This document shows, piece by piece, positions 11,470-22,411 of a stretch of 64,000 nucleotides of DNA. The DNA is from Avena insularis (lineage: Eukaryota > Streptophyta > Magnoliopsida > Poales > Poaceae), in contig JAJUPC010000038.1 in the NCBI GenBank assembly GCA_023614405.1, positions 558,001 through 622,000 of the forward strand. Reading direction: 5' to 3'. Position numbers and translations under genes: made by a program. Every line of letters starts with the position of its first letter. The stretch's first letter is position 1. Below the pieces are notes generated by a model, which made no database searches, was not told the origin of the DNA, and was given only the letters and a program-made list of their open reading frames with translations.

Positions 11470-13353
11470 TGTAACATACCATCTCTTGTGTAATATAAAT
11501 AAGGACATGTTTGAGCATTGCATGCATGCATAACACCTACAATTTGTTTCAACTAAAGAAGGACAAACAAAACCCTAAAACCCTAATGGTTTTCCCTCTC
11601 TTTATGAATCAATGCAAATGGTTCCATATTTTGAAATTTCTCAAATGCATGGAGCTCAAATAGTTACAAGTGCTCCTTATTGTATCCATAAACTATACAA
11701 AAGTTTCTGTAAAATATAAAAGATTCAAAACAGTTTTGAAATCCAAATTACAAAAGGGAAATCAGAAATAGAAATAGAAAAACATTTTTGGAAATAAAAA
11801 ATCTAGCTAACCTAGCTACTGGGCCGCAACCCATCTCCTTCTCTCCCCCTGGCGCCTATAGGAAGCCCACCAGCAGTCCGTCCCTGGCCCAGCCTAGCCG
11901 CTTGACCTCTACATCTCGCGTCGTCTTCATCGACGATGAGCAGCAGCTCGCTGTCGCGCCGCCCGCCGTCCGTCGTCGCTGGCGTGCGCCAGGATTCGTG
12001 CCGCCGCTCTGGTCATCTATAAACCGCCATCATAGCCGCCGACGAACCCTAGCTCGCCATTTCCCCCTCTCCCTAGCTCTCTAGCGCCATGACCGAACCC
12101 TAGCTGCACCGGTGATGCGTCGCCCCACCGTCTCCGGCCACCTCACTGCCAGCCGAGGCCTCCGTTGGAACCGCCTCATCGCGAAGCTCATCTCCACCAA
12201 AGGAATTGACCCCGTGTGCTTTGAATCCTCGCCATCGACCTCTTCTCTCCCGACACCGTCCGCCGCTCTCCGACGACGATTCCGACGCTTCCTGACCGCT
12301 CCTCGCCTCGTCGACCCCTCCGTTGCATCCGTGGTGTGCCTGTGGTCCTCACAGACCTCCTCTCTCGCCTCCTCTCGCTCTCTGTCGCCGGCGCCATGAG
12401 CATCTGCAATCCCCGCCGCTGCGCGCCGCCGTGTGTCGTGCTCCGACGACCATCCCAAGGCGGCGCTGCCACTATCTGGCTCCCCGCGACGCCCTCTCTC
12501 CATCGCGCCCCTCCGCGCATCCAGGTGAGCACGGGATCGTTGGATCCTTGCTCGATCTGAGGGTGAGCTCCATTGCTAATGTCATGCTGACATCAGCATG
12601 AGCCAATAATTCTTTTTCTTTTATTAATTATTTTGTAAATAGAAAATAATATGACAGGTGGGCCATACCTGTCAGGATTTTAATAATTTCTGTAAACATT
12701 TTCTGAAAATAATAAAAGTCTGACATGTGGGCCCATGTTTAGAAATTAATTTAAATATTCCAAAAATGTTTAAAATGAATTAAAATTTGCGAAATTCATA
12801 ACTAATTCATTTTAAATTAGAAAAATACAAATAATATACGAAAATGTTCAGAAAAATGAAACCTACCCAGCTAAGCTATAATCATACATTGTTAATCAAC
12901 TTTGACATCAAGTTTAATTAGAAGAACCAATTGAACCCCATAGGTGATTCCGATGATCTCCCTGTTTTAGGGTTTGGATCTTCGGAACCCCCTTTAAAGT
13001 GATAAAGCATGCCTTAGGGCTCAATCCAACACTATTTAACTTGTCATATCATCCATATTGTATGAGCATTGCACATGCCATGTGTTGAGTGTTGCTTTCT
13101 CTTTCCGGTGATTGGTTCTCGTGAATAGGAACCGAACCTGAAGCTGAAGTCAACGCCACCGAAGAGCAGTACCAGACCAACAACGGACAAGGCAAGCGAA
13201 GCCACACTCATACATATGAATCCTATGATTACAAAGTATTTTATTCTCGTCATATGCATTCGGTTCAAATAGTCTTCTGTCAGTAGGCAGAGTAACCCTG
13301 TCTGATGCATGTTATTCTTCGTGAACTATTACCTGATCCACCGCTCCTAGAAT
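11470..13353 (+). repeat. gypsy-1 5' LTR, first part
   Basis: Starts TGTAACATACCATCTC and matches the 3' LTR at 40855 closely throughout. It is AT-rich at the start, then GC-rich at about 11820-12540 around a TATA-like box. It is interrupted at 13353 by copia-2 and resumes at 22412. Reading frames at 11788-12601 recur only because the LTR is duplicated at 41291-42049 and show no recognisable protein. Confidence 0.92.
12016..12023 (+). promoter_or_regulatory. TATA-like box in gypsy-1 5' LTR
   Basis: TCTATAAA followed by CCGCCATC, in the element's orientation and conserved in the 3' LTR near 41421. It is a plausible core promoter; the start site cannot be determined. Confidence 0.5.
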
Positions 13354-13935
13354 TGTAGGGTTTCGTAGCATGGAAAACAAAAAATTTCTACCGCATACAA
13401 ACAAACAAGCCAAGATCTATCTACTAGATTGTAGCAACGAGTCAATGAATAACTCACCATCGAAGATTCCAAAGTGTTTAACGAGAGCGGATTCTCGTGG
13501 GTGATGTAGTCGTACTCTTCCCGATCTCAAGATCGTGTAGACGATCCTTCCATGCTGCGTTCGCAGCTCATCGGTCACACGTTCGTAGATTGACGAAGAC
13601 CTTCCTCTCCCTTGTTCTAGCAGGCAGCGGAGGTTGTAGCACTCTCCTCGTGATTCCGGCAGCACAACGGCGTGGTACCGGAAGTAGAGGGGAGATCACG
13701 CAGGGCTTCGCCTTAAGCCGGAGCGAGTATGGTGGAGTATGAGAGAGCTCCTCGGCGATCTAGGTTTTAGACACACCAAGGAGGAGGTGATAGAGCCGGC
13801 GGCTAGGGCTTGGGGCAGCCCAAGTCGGCGGCTAGGGAACCCTAGGAGGCGGCGGCAGCTGCAGGAGGTGGTGGCGCCAAGCTAGGGTTTGGGGCAGGGA
13901 AATTGTGTGTCTCTAGGAGGGAGCCCTGCCCCTCC

Positions 13936-13942
13936 TTATATA
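13936..13942 (-). promoter_or_regulatory. TATA box in copia-2 3' LTR
   Basis: The minus strand reads CCTATATAAGG. The same box is at 21060-21066 in the 5' LTR. Confidence 0.65.
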
Positions 13943-14228
13943 GGTGGAGGGGCCAGCCGGCCAAGGGGAGGGAGAGGAGTCCCTCCCCAACTCGGCTTGG
14001 GTGGTGCGCTGCTTGGGAGGAGGGACTCCTCCCAACCTCGCTTCCCTTCCTCCTCTTTTCCTCTTTCCAAATTTAGCCGTTTGACTTTTCAATTTAGCTA
14101 TTTGACTTTTCAAACTAGGATTTGAATTAATCCTTTATTTGGAACAGCGATGACACTTAGTACATGATGCAATCATACCAACTTGATACAACACATTCAT
14201 GTACTCTTCCCCTCCGGAGTGCCGGACA

Positions 14229-14251
14229 TTCCGGAACATTCTAGAACATTC
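14229..14251. promoter_or_regulatory. Perfect five-unit heat-shock element, copia-2 3' LTR
   Basis: Five alternating triplets TTC-GAA-TTC-GAA-TTC, each separated by exactly 2 bp (spacers CG, CA, TA, CA). This is the binding pattern of trimeric heat-shock factors. A sixth, imperfect unit (GGA) precedes it on the plus strand. It lies about 290 bp upstream of the TATA box in the element's orientation. The site is seen directly; its activity is inference. Confidence 0.75.
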
Positions 14252-15284
14252 CCGATGAAAACACCGGAACCATTCCCCAACTCCGAAACGGGACTTTCCT
14301 TATATGAATTTTATTCTCCGGACCATTCCGGATCTCCTCGTGATATCCCGGATCCCATCCGAGACTCCAAACAACATTCGGTCTCTTTCTCATCATTCCA
14401 TAACTACTCAAACAACGTCGAATCCTTAAGTGTGTCTCCCTACAGTTCGTGAATTATGCAGACATGATCGAGACACTTCTCCGAACAATAACCAATAGAG
14501 GAATCTGGAAATTCATATGGCTCCCACATATTTCTACGATTACTTTGCAATCGAATGAACCACTTACATACGATATCAATTTCCCTTTGCCTCACGATAG
14601 TTTACTTATCCGAGGTCATGATCGTCGGTATCTCTGCATACCTAGTTCAACCTCGTTACCGATAAGTACTCTTTTCTCGTTCCCGTGATATGTGATCCCT
14701 TGTGAGCCAGTCACATGCTTGCAAGCTAATTGGATGACATTTCACCGAGAGGGCCCAGAGTATATCTATCCGTCATATGGATGGACAAATCCCATTCTTG
14801 ATCCATGTGTTTAAACCAATACTTTCTGAACACTCAATGCCACCTTTATAGCCACCCAGTTACGGTGTGGTGTTTGATGTCATCAAAGCATCCATCCGGT
14901 AAAGGTGATATGCATGATCTCATGGTCAAAGGAATTAGATTACTATGTATCAGAAAGCATATAGCAATTGAACTATTAAAATGACTTGATCTTTATGCTA
15001 CGCTTATCTATAGGAGTATGTCCATCATATCATTCTCCTAACGATATGATATTGTTGTTAATAACATCTCAATGTTCATGATAGGGAAACCACAATCATC
15101 TATTAACCAACAAGCTAGTATTATATAGAGGCTTTACTAGGGACTTCAAATTAAGTTTACAAATCACACAAGTATTAATGTTTCCTTGTTAATACTATTA
15201 TAGCATGAATGTAAAAATTTATCAAAAACACAAAGATATAATAATAACTAATTTTATTATTGCCTCTAGGGCATATCTCCAACA

Positions 15285-15297
15285 GTCTCCCACTTGC
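15285..15297 (-). other. copia-2 polypurine tract
   Basis: The minus strand reads GCAAGTGGGAGAC directly before the LTR start TGTTGGAG; it is the plus-strand primer in reverse transcription. Confidence 0.85.
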
Positions 15298-15318
15298 ACT
15301 AGAGTCATCTAATCTAGA

Positions 15319-16985
15319 TTACATGGTAATATACCGAACACCCATGGCAGTTTGGTGCTGGTCATGTTTTGCCCCCGGGAGAGGTTTAGTCAACGGATCC
15401 GCCACATTCAGATCTGTGTGTACTTTGCAAATCTTTATATCCCCATCTTGGATATGTTCTCGAATAGCGTGAAAACGTAGCTTGATATGCTTCAGCTTCT
15501 TGTGTGACCTTGGTTCTTGCGCATTGGCTATGGCGCCCATGTTATCACAGTAGATAGACATTGGGTCCAGCACACTAGGAACCACACCCAGTTCTGTAAT
15601 GAACTCTTTCATCCATATCGCTTCTTGTGAAGCCTCCGAAGCAGCCATGTATTCCGATTCAGTTGAAGATCTCGCCACAACGCTTTGCTTTGCACTCCTC
15701 CAGCTAACTGTTGCACCATTCAAAATAAATACGTATCTAGATTGTGATTTAGAATCATCCGGATCGGTGTTCCAACTAGCATCGGTGTAACCATTAACAA
15801 CGAGTTGTTCATCACCTCCATAAGAAAGAACCATATCCTTAGTTCTTCTCAAGTACTTAAGGATGTTTTTAACCACGTCAATGATCCACTCCTGGATCAC
15901 TTTGATATCTGCTAGTTAAACTAACAGCATATGCAATGTCGGGTCTAGTACATAGCATGGCATACATTAGAGATCCTATGGCTGAGGCATAGGGAGTCTT
16001 ACTCATCCTTTCTCTATCTTCTGCCGATGTCGGACTTTGAGTTTTACTCAAGGTCGTATTGGGCAACATGGGCAAGAACCCTTTCTTGCTATCTTCCATT
16101 CCAAACCTCTTTAGAACTTTGTCCAAATATGTACTCTATGACAATGATATTTGGCGTTTCGATCTATCTTTATAAATCTTTATGCCTAATATGTAAGCTG
16201 CTTCGCCAAGATCTTTCATTGAAAAACTATTATTCAAATATTCCTTGACACTATTAAGAAGGTCTACATCATTCCCAATCAATAATATGTCATCCACATA
16301 TAGTATTAAGAATGCTACAGAGCTCCCACTCACTTTCTTGTAAATACAAGCTTCTCCATAAGTTTGTATAAAACCAAAACTTTTGATCACCTTATCAAAA
16401 CGCTGATTCCAACTTCGGGATGCTTGCTTCAATCCATAGATGGACCGTTGAAGTTTGCATACCTTGTTAGCATCTTTAGGATCGACAAAACCTTTGGGTT
16501 GCATCATATACAACTCTTCATCAATGTTTCCATTGAGGAATGCTGTTTTGACATCCATCTGCCATATCTCATAATCGTAATATGCAGATTGCTAACATAA
16601 TCCTCACAGACTTTAGCTTCGCTCTTGGTGAGAAAGTCTCATCGTAGTCAACTCCTTGAATTTGTGAAACCCTTTTGCGACAAGTCGAGCTTTATAGACG
16701 ATAACATTACCATCGACATCTGTTTTCTTCTTGAAGATCCATTTGTTCTCGACAGCCTTCCGCCATCCGTAATTCCACCAAAGTCCATACTTGGTTTTCG
16801 TACATGGATCCAATATCTGATTTCATGGCTTCTTGCCATTTATTGGAATCTGGGCTCATCATCGCTTCATCATATGTCTCGGGGGCATCTGTGTTGTCCA
16901 CCAACATGACACTCATAACGGGATCATACCAATGGAGTGGTACGAGTTCTCGTTGACCTGCGAGGCTCAGAGCAACTTCAACCAA
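15319..16985 (-). pseudogene. copia-2 reverse transcriptase and RNase H
   Basis: Minus-strand RVT_2-type reverse transcriptase followed by copia RNase H. Visible motifs: ARLVAKGF, WQMDVKTAFLNG, IYGLKQASRSW, catalytic YVDDIL (about 16283-16304) and, in RNase H, YTDASW, SSTESEYMA and VADPLTKPL near the C-terminus. Breaks: several frameshifts between 16985 and 16560, a TAG at 16136-16138 where the family has LSQST, and a frameshift near 15890. All catalytic motifs are still visible, so the damage is recent. It copies element RNA into DNA inside virus-like particles. Confidence 0.92.
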
Positions 16986-18310
16986 GTTTCATGATCATCA
17001 TCATTAGCTTCCTCTCTTATTGGTGCAGGCACCACAGGAACTTCTTCCGGTGCTGCGCTACTCGCAATTTCGAGAGAAGGTTCGACAACCTCGTCGAGTT
17101 CTACTTTCCTTCCAGTCACTTCTTTCGAGAGATATTCCTTCTCTAGAAAGGATCCATTCTTGGCAACGAAGATTTTGCCTTCGGATCTATGATAGAAGGT
17201 ATACCCAATAGTTTCCTTCGGGTATCCTATGAAGACGCATTTTTCCGCTTTGGGTTCAAGCTTGTCCGGCTGTAACTTCTTTACATAGGCTTCGCACCCC
17301 CAAACTTTAAGGACCGACAATCTAGGTTTCTTCCCAAACCATAATTCATACGGTGTCGTTTCAACGGATTTATACGGTGCCCTATTTAAAGTGAATGCGG
17401 CTGTTTCTAATGCATAACCCCAAAATGATAGCGGTAAATCTGTAAGTGACATCATAGAACGAACCATATCTAAGAGAGTTCGATTACGACGTTCAGACAC
17501 ACCATTACGTTGTGGTGTTCCTGGCAGTGTCAACTGCGAAAGTATTCCGCATTTCTTTAAATGCTCGCCAAACTCGTAACTTAGATATTCACCTCCACGA
17601 TCAGAACGTAGAAATTTAATCTTCTTGTTACGTTGATTCTCTACCTCACTTTGAAATTCCTTAAACTTCTCGAAAGTTTCGGACTTATGTTTCATGAAAT
17701 AGATATACCCATACCTACTCAAGTCATCCGTGAAGGTAAGAACATAACGATAAACACCGCGCGATGCTACACTCATTGGACCACACACATCGGTATGTAT
17801 GATTTCCAATAAGTCCGTAGCTCGCTCCATCATACCAGAAAATGGAGTCTTAGTCATTTTACCCATTAGACATGCTTCGCATCTTTCAAGTGATTCGAAA
17901 TCAAGTGATTCAAGAAGTCCATCGGAATGGAGTTTCTTCATACGCTTCACTCCAATGTGACCAAGACGACAGTGCCACATATAGGTCGAGTTATCACTCG
18001 ATTTCAAACGTTTAGCCTCAATGTTATTAATATGTGTATTTCCACTATCGAGATTCAATAAGAATAGACCATCTATCAAAGGTGCATGTGCATAAAACAT
18101 ATTACTCATATAAATCGAACAACCATTATTCTCGGATTTAAACAAGTAACCGTCTCGCAATAAACAAGATCCCGATATAATGTTCATGCTTAACGCAGGC
18201 ACCAAATAACAATTATTTAAGTATAAAACTAATCCCGATGGTAGATGAAGGGGTAGCGTGCCAACCGCGATCACATCAACCTTTGATCCGTTTCCAACGC
18301 GCATCGTCAC
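16967..18310 (-). pseudogene. copia-2 integrase
   Basis: 447-codon open frame on the minus strand. It has a GAG_pre-integrase HHCC zinc finger (HCRLGHIG ... CEACLMGK, roughly residues 113-150) and an rve core with HTDVCGPM, TFTDDLSRYG and the glutamate in NGVSERRNRT (D,D-35-E). It then passes the GKKPRLS / FIGYPKETIGY region typical of copia integrase C-termini. The frame shifts at about 16967 before RT. A TAG at 18338-18340 separates it from protease; the frame is otherwise the same. It inserts the cDNA into the genome. Confidence 0.92.
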
Positions 18311-18337
18311 CTCGTTCTTCGCTAGCTTCTGTTTATT

Positions 18338-18727
18338 CTACATCACCTGTTTCGAGTTACAAATATGAGCAACCGAACCAGTATCAAATACCCAGGCACT
18401 ACTACGAGTACTAGTGAGATACACATCAATAACATGTATATCAGATATACCTTTCTTCTTGATGTTGCCGTTCTTCAAATCCGCCAAGTACTTTGGGCAA
18501 TTCCGCTTCCAGTGACCTTCTCCCTTGCAGTAAAAGCACTCAGTATCAGGCTTAGGTCCAGCCTTGGTCTTCTTCGTCGGCGTGGTAACTTTCTTACCAC
18601 CCTTCTTGAAGTGTCCCTTCTGCTTAGACTTGCCTTTCTTGAATTTGGTGGTCTTATTGACCAACAACACATGGTGCTCTTTCTTGATCTCCACTTCTGC
18701 AGACTTCAACATGGCAAAGAGTTACGC
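18338..18727 (-). pseudogene. copia-2 gag C-terminus and protease
   Basis: Minus-strand frame with a lysine-rich stretch, CCHC zinc knuckle CFYCKGEGHWKRNC (RNA binding) and protease signature WVFDTGSVAHIC (about 18374-18396). A single-base deletion near 18727 puts it out of frame with upstream gag; compare TLRNSLPC in one frame and MLKSAEVE in the next. It ends at a TAG (18338-18340). Confidence 0.9.
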
Positions 18728-19284
18728 AGCGTCTTGTTCATGTTTTGCATGTTGTAGTTCATCACAAAGTTCTTGTAACTTGGTGGTAGTGATTGGAGGA
18801 CACGGTAAATCCCCAAAGCATTAGGAATCACAATACCCAAGCTTTGAAGTTTGTTTGCGTGCCCAGACATCTTAAGCACATGCTCGCTGACGGAGCTGCC
18901 CTCTTCCATCTTGCAGTTAAAGAACTTTTTAGAAGCCTCATAGCTTTCAATTGCCGCATGAGTCTCAAAAATCAATTTGAGATCCTCGACAATATCATAT
19001 GGGTCTGAATTCTCAACCCTTTTCTGAAGCTCCGATTCTAAACCATACAAGATAGCACACTGAACTGTGGAGTACTGAGTCTTCCGAGTGAGGTAAACAT
19101 TCTTTACTTCATCGGTAGCAGTAGCTGCAAGTGGGTCACCCAGCGGTGCATCCAGCACATAGGTCAAGTTACCAGCTGTGAGGATAATCCTCAAATTGTG
19201 GAACCAATCCGCGAAGTTGCTTCCATTGTTTTTCAACTTTTCTTTCTCTAGGAACGCACTAAAATTGATGGTAGGGGCTACCAT
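18706..19284 (-). pseudogene. copia-2 gag N-terminal part
   Basis: Starts at MVAPTINF on the minus strand (an earlier in-frame ATG at 19305 lies in the leader). Contains NNGSNFADWFHNLRI and SLPPSYKNFVMNYNMQ, the copia gag (DUF4219/UBN2) signatures, and KFFNCKMEEGSSVSEHV. It forms the capsid of the virus-like particle. It ends early by the frameshift near 18727. Confidence 0.92.
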
Positions 19285-19305
19285 TGATCTACAACATATT
19301 TGCAA

Positions 19306-20460
19306 TAGCTTAGACTAAGTTTATGACAAATTGAGTTCAAATTAATATTAAAATTAATCTAGGTGAACTCCCACTCAAAACAATATCCCTCACATTGTTT
19401 TAGTGATCACACGAACCAAATCCACCACATCAACACCGATCATCACGAGAGTTGATATAGTTTCAATGGCGAACAATCGACATGTTCATCATATCTACTA
19501 TATGATTCATGCTTTACCTTTCGGTGATCCGTGTTCCGAGACCATGTCTGTACATGCTAGGCTCGTCAGGATCAAACCTTAGTTTCTGCATGAGCAAATC
19601 TGGCTTGCTCACGTTGTATACACTTGCGGAATCTAACACACCCGATCATCACGTGGTGCTTTGAAACAACAAGCTTTAGCAACGGTGCTAACTAAGGGCG
19701 AACACTTTATGACTTGAAATTCATGTGCATGAGGGATCATCTTATAATGCTACCGTCGTCTACTAAGCAATACAAGATGCATAAAGGATTAACATCACAT
19801 GCAATTCATAATATGTGATATGATATGGCCTTTCTTCTTTGTGCTTCTGATCTCCATCTTCTAGCACGAACATGATCTCCATCATCACCGGCATTGCATC
19901 AAGGTCAATGACGCTTCTCCATGGTTGTCGTCCACCGTCTTCAACTATTACAACTACTTTGAATAGACACGCGGGTCTTAACAGAAATTAAAGACAACCA
20001 TATGGCTCCTGCCGGTTGCCAACTTACAATAAGGAACATTGCATACATCAAATATAATCACAATCATGGCCATATCACATCACAGCACACCCCTGCAAAA
20101 CAAAGTTAGACGCCTCTACTTTCTTTGCATGTTTTACGGGGTTTGGGGCTTTCAAAAAGTGTCGTTCTAACTTACGAACAAGAACCACAACATTGATACT
20201 AGTATTGTAAATCACCCGTTGTAAATTGGATCTTAACTATGCTAGGAGAAACAGGCACCCGCAAAGCCACTTATGCAATACAAGTTGCATGTCAAGCGTG
20301 GAGCAAGTCTCATGAACGATGTCATGTAAGGTTAGCACGGGCCGCTTCATCCCAACATCCCGCAAGATGCAAAGTACACAAAAAGCAATCGACAATAAAA
20401 ACATCAACGCCCACAATGACCATTGTGTTCTACTCGTTCAACAGATCTACATATAGACAC
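19306..20460 (-). other. copia-2 untranslated leader
   Basis: About 1.15 kb between primer site and gag with no convincing coding frame. The block 19525-19850 is clearly similar to 58340-58650 in the copia-3 leader, although much of the surrounding leader is not, which suggests a constrained RNA element. It includes CATCACGTGGTG (19647-19658), a near-palindrome. Confidence 0.75.
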
Positions 20461-20474
20461 GGCTCTGATACCAC
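20461..20474 (-). other. copia-2 primer-binding site
   Basis: The minus strand reads GTGGTATCAGAGCC beside the 5' LTR end, complementary to the 3' end of initiator methionine tRNA, the usual primer for plant copia elements. Confidence 0.9.
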
Positions 20475-21059
20475 TATAGGGTTTCGTAGCATGGAAAACA
20501 AAAAATTTCTACCGCATACAAACAAACAAGCCAAGATCTATCTACTAGATTGTAGCAACGAGTCGATGAATAACTCACCCTCGAAGATTCCAAAGTGTTT
20601 AACGAGAGCGGATTCTCGTGGGTGATGTAGTCGTACTCTTCCCGATCTCAAGATCGCGTAGACGATCCTTCCGGCGCTGCGTTCCGGCAGCGCTCCCTTG
20701 ATCGGTCACACGCGTTACTGACGAAGAACTTCCTCTCCTTGTTCCAGCAGCGGAGGTTGTAGCACTCTCCTCGTGATTCCGGCAGCACAACGGCGTGGTA
20801 CCGGAAGTAGAGGGGAGATCTCGCAGGGCTTCGCCTTAAGCCGGAGCGAGTATGGTGGAGTATGAGAGAGCTCCTCGGCGATCTAGGTTTTAGACACACC
20901 AAGGAGGAGGTGCTAGAGCCAGCAGCTAGGGCTTGGGGCAGCCCAAGTCGGCGGCTAGGGCAACCCTAGGAGGCGGCGGCAGCTGCAGGAGGTGGTGGCG
21001 CCAAGCTAGGGTTTGGGGCAGGGAACTTGTGTGTCTCTAGGAGGGAGCCCTGCCCCTCC

Positions 21060-21066
21060 TTATATA
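21060..21066 (-). promoter_or_regulatory. TATA box in copia-2 5' LTR
   Basis: The minus strand reads CCTATATAAGG, the core promoter candidate for the element transcript. Confidence 0.7.
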
Positions 21067-21349
21067 GGTGGAGGGGCCGGCCAAGGGGAGAGGAGTCCCT
21101 CCCCAACTCGGCTTGGGTGGTGCGCCGGCTTGGGGAGGAGGGACTCCCTCCCCAACTCGGTTTCCCCTTCCTCCTCTTTTCCTCTTTCCAAATTTAGCCG
21201 TTTGACTTTTCAATTTAGCTATTTGACTTTTCAAACTAGGATTTGAATTAATCCTTTATTTGGAACAGCGATGACACTTAGTACATGATGCAATCATACC
21301 AACTTGATACAACACATTCATGTACCCTTCCCCTCCGGAGTGCCGGACA

Positions 21350-21372
21350 TTCCGGAACATTCTAGAACATTC
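21350..21372. promoter_or_regulatory. Perfect five-unit heat-shock element, copia-2 5' LTR
   Basis: Identical in pattern to the one at 14229-14251: TTC-GAA-TTC-GAA-TTC with 2-bp spacers. It lies about 285 bp upstream of the TATA box at 21060, so it is in U3 of the LTR that drives transcription. Confidence 0.78.
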
Positions 21373-22411
21373 CCGATGAAAACACCAGAACCATTCCCCA
21401 ACTCCGAAACGAGACTTTCCTTATATGAATCTTATTCTCCGGACCATTCCGGATCTCCTCGTGATATCCCGTATCCCATCCGAGACTCCGAACAACATTC
21501 GGTCTCTTTCTCATCATTCCATAACTACTCAAACAACGTCGAATCCTTAAGTGTGTCTCCCTATGGTTCGTGAATTATGCAGACATGATCGAGACACTTC
21601 TCCGAACAATAACCAATAGAGGAATCTGGAAATTCATATGGCTCCCACATATTTCTACGATTACTTTGCGATCGAATGAACCACTTACATACGATATCAA
21701 TTTCCCTTTGTCTCACAATAGTTTACTTATCCGAGGTCATGATCGTCGGTATCTCTGCATACCTAGTTCAACCTCGTTACCGATAAGTACTCTTTTCTCG
21801 TTCCCGTGATATGTGATCCCTTGTGAGCCAGTCACATGCTTGCAAGCTAATTGGATGAAATTTCACCGAGAGGGCCCAGAGTATATCTATCCGTCATATG
21901 GATGGACAAATCCCATTCTTGATCCATGTGTTTCAACCAATACTTTCCGAACACTCAATGCCACCTTTATAGCCACCCGATTCACGGTGTGGTGTTTGAT
22001 GTCATCAAAGCATCCATCCGGTAAAGGTGATATGCATGGTCTCATGGTCGAAGGAATTAGATTACTATGTATCAGAAAGCATATAGCAATTGAACTATTA
22101 AAATGACTTGATCTTTATGCTACGCTTATCTATAGGAGTATGTCCATCATATCATTCTCCTAACGATATGATCTTGTTGTTAATAACATCTCAATGTTCA
22201 TGATAGGGAAACCATAATCATCTATTAACCAACAAGCTAGTATTATATAGAGGCTTTACTAGGGACTTCAAATTAAGTTTACAAATCACACAAGTATTAA
22301 TGTTTCCTTGTTAATACTATTATAGCATGAATGTAAAAATTTATCATAAACACAAAGATATAATAATAACTACTTTTATTATTGCCTCTAGGGCATATCT
22401 CCAACAAGAAT

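Larger units (their letters stand above)
13354..15284 (-). repeat. copia-2 3' LTR
   Basis: Same sequence as 20475-22406 apart from scattered substitutions and small indels. Contains a TATA box (13936) and the heat-shock-element-like motif (14229). Adjacent to the polypurine tract at 15285. Open frames here (for example 14183-14688) are shared with the other LTR copy only and are not genes. Confidence 0.95.
13354..22406 (-). mobile_element. copia-2, near-complete Ty1/copia inserted in gypsy-1 LTR
   Basis: Minus-strand element of 9053 bp flanked by perfect target duplications AGAAT (13349-13353, 22407-22411). LTRs are about 1.93 kb each (13354-15284, 20475-22406). On the minus strand they read TGTTGGAGATATGCCC...CCCTACA (CCCTATA in the 5' LTR). 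Order on the minus strand: 5' LTR, primer site, leader, gag, protease, integrase, RT, RNase H, purine tract, 3' LTR. In the last 1.16 kb of the LTRs I counted about two dozen differences (about 98% identity), so it is young, yet the coding frame carries several frameshifts and stops. It could still be mobilised by a partner. Confidence 0.95.
20475..22406 (-). repeat. copia-2 5' LTR
   Basis: Transcription-driving LTR of the minus-strand element. Its terminal dinucleotide is TA instead of CA next to the primer site (CCCTATA), a C-to-T change relative to the other LTR. Contains TATA at 21060 and the heat-shock element at 21350. Confidence 0.95.

Noticed and set aside
11788..12601. Open frames repeated at 41291-42049
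   Set aside because: Repeated only because these are the two LTRs of gypsy-1; no conserved product.
14183..14688. Open frames of 89 and 79 codons, repeated at 21304-21809
   Set aside because: LTR copies of copia-2; conservation reflects LTR duplication, not coding.
20599..20902. Small frames beside the copia-2 5' LTR end
   Set aside because: Within the LTR and unlike any gag start; the true gag start is at 19284 on the minus strand.
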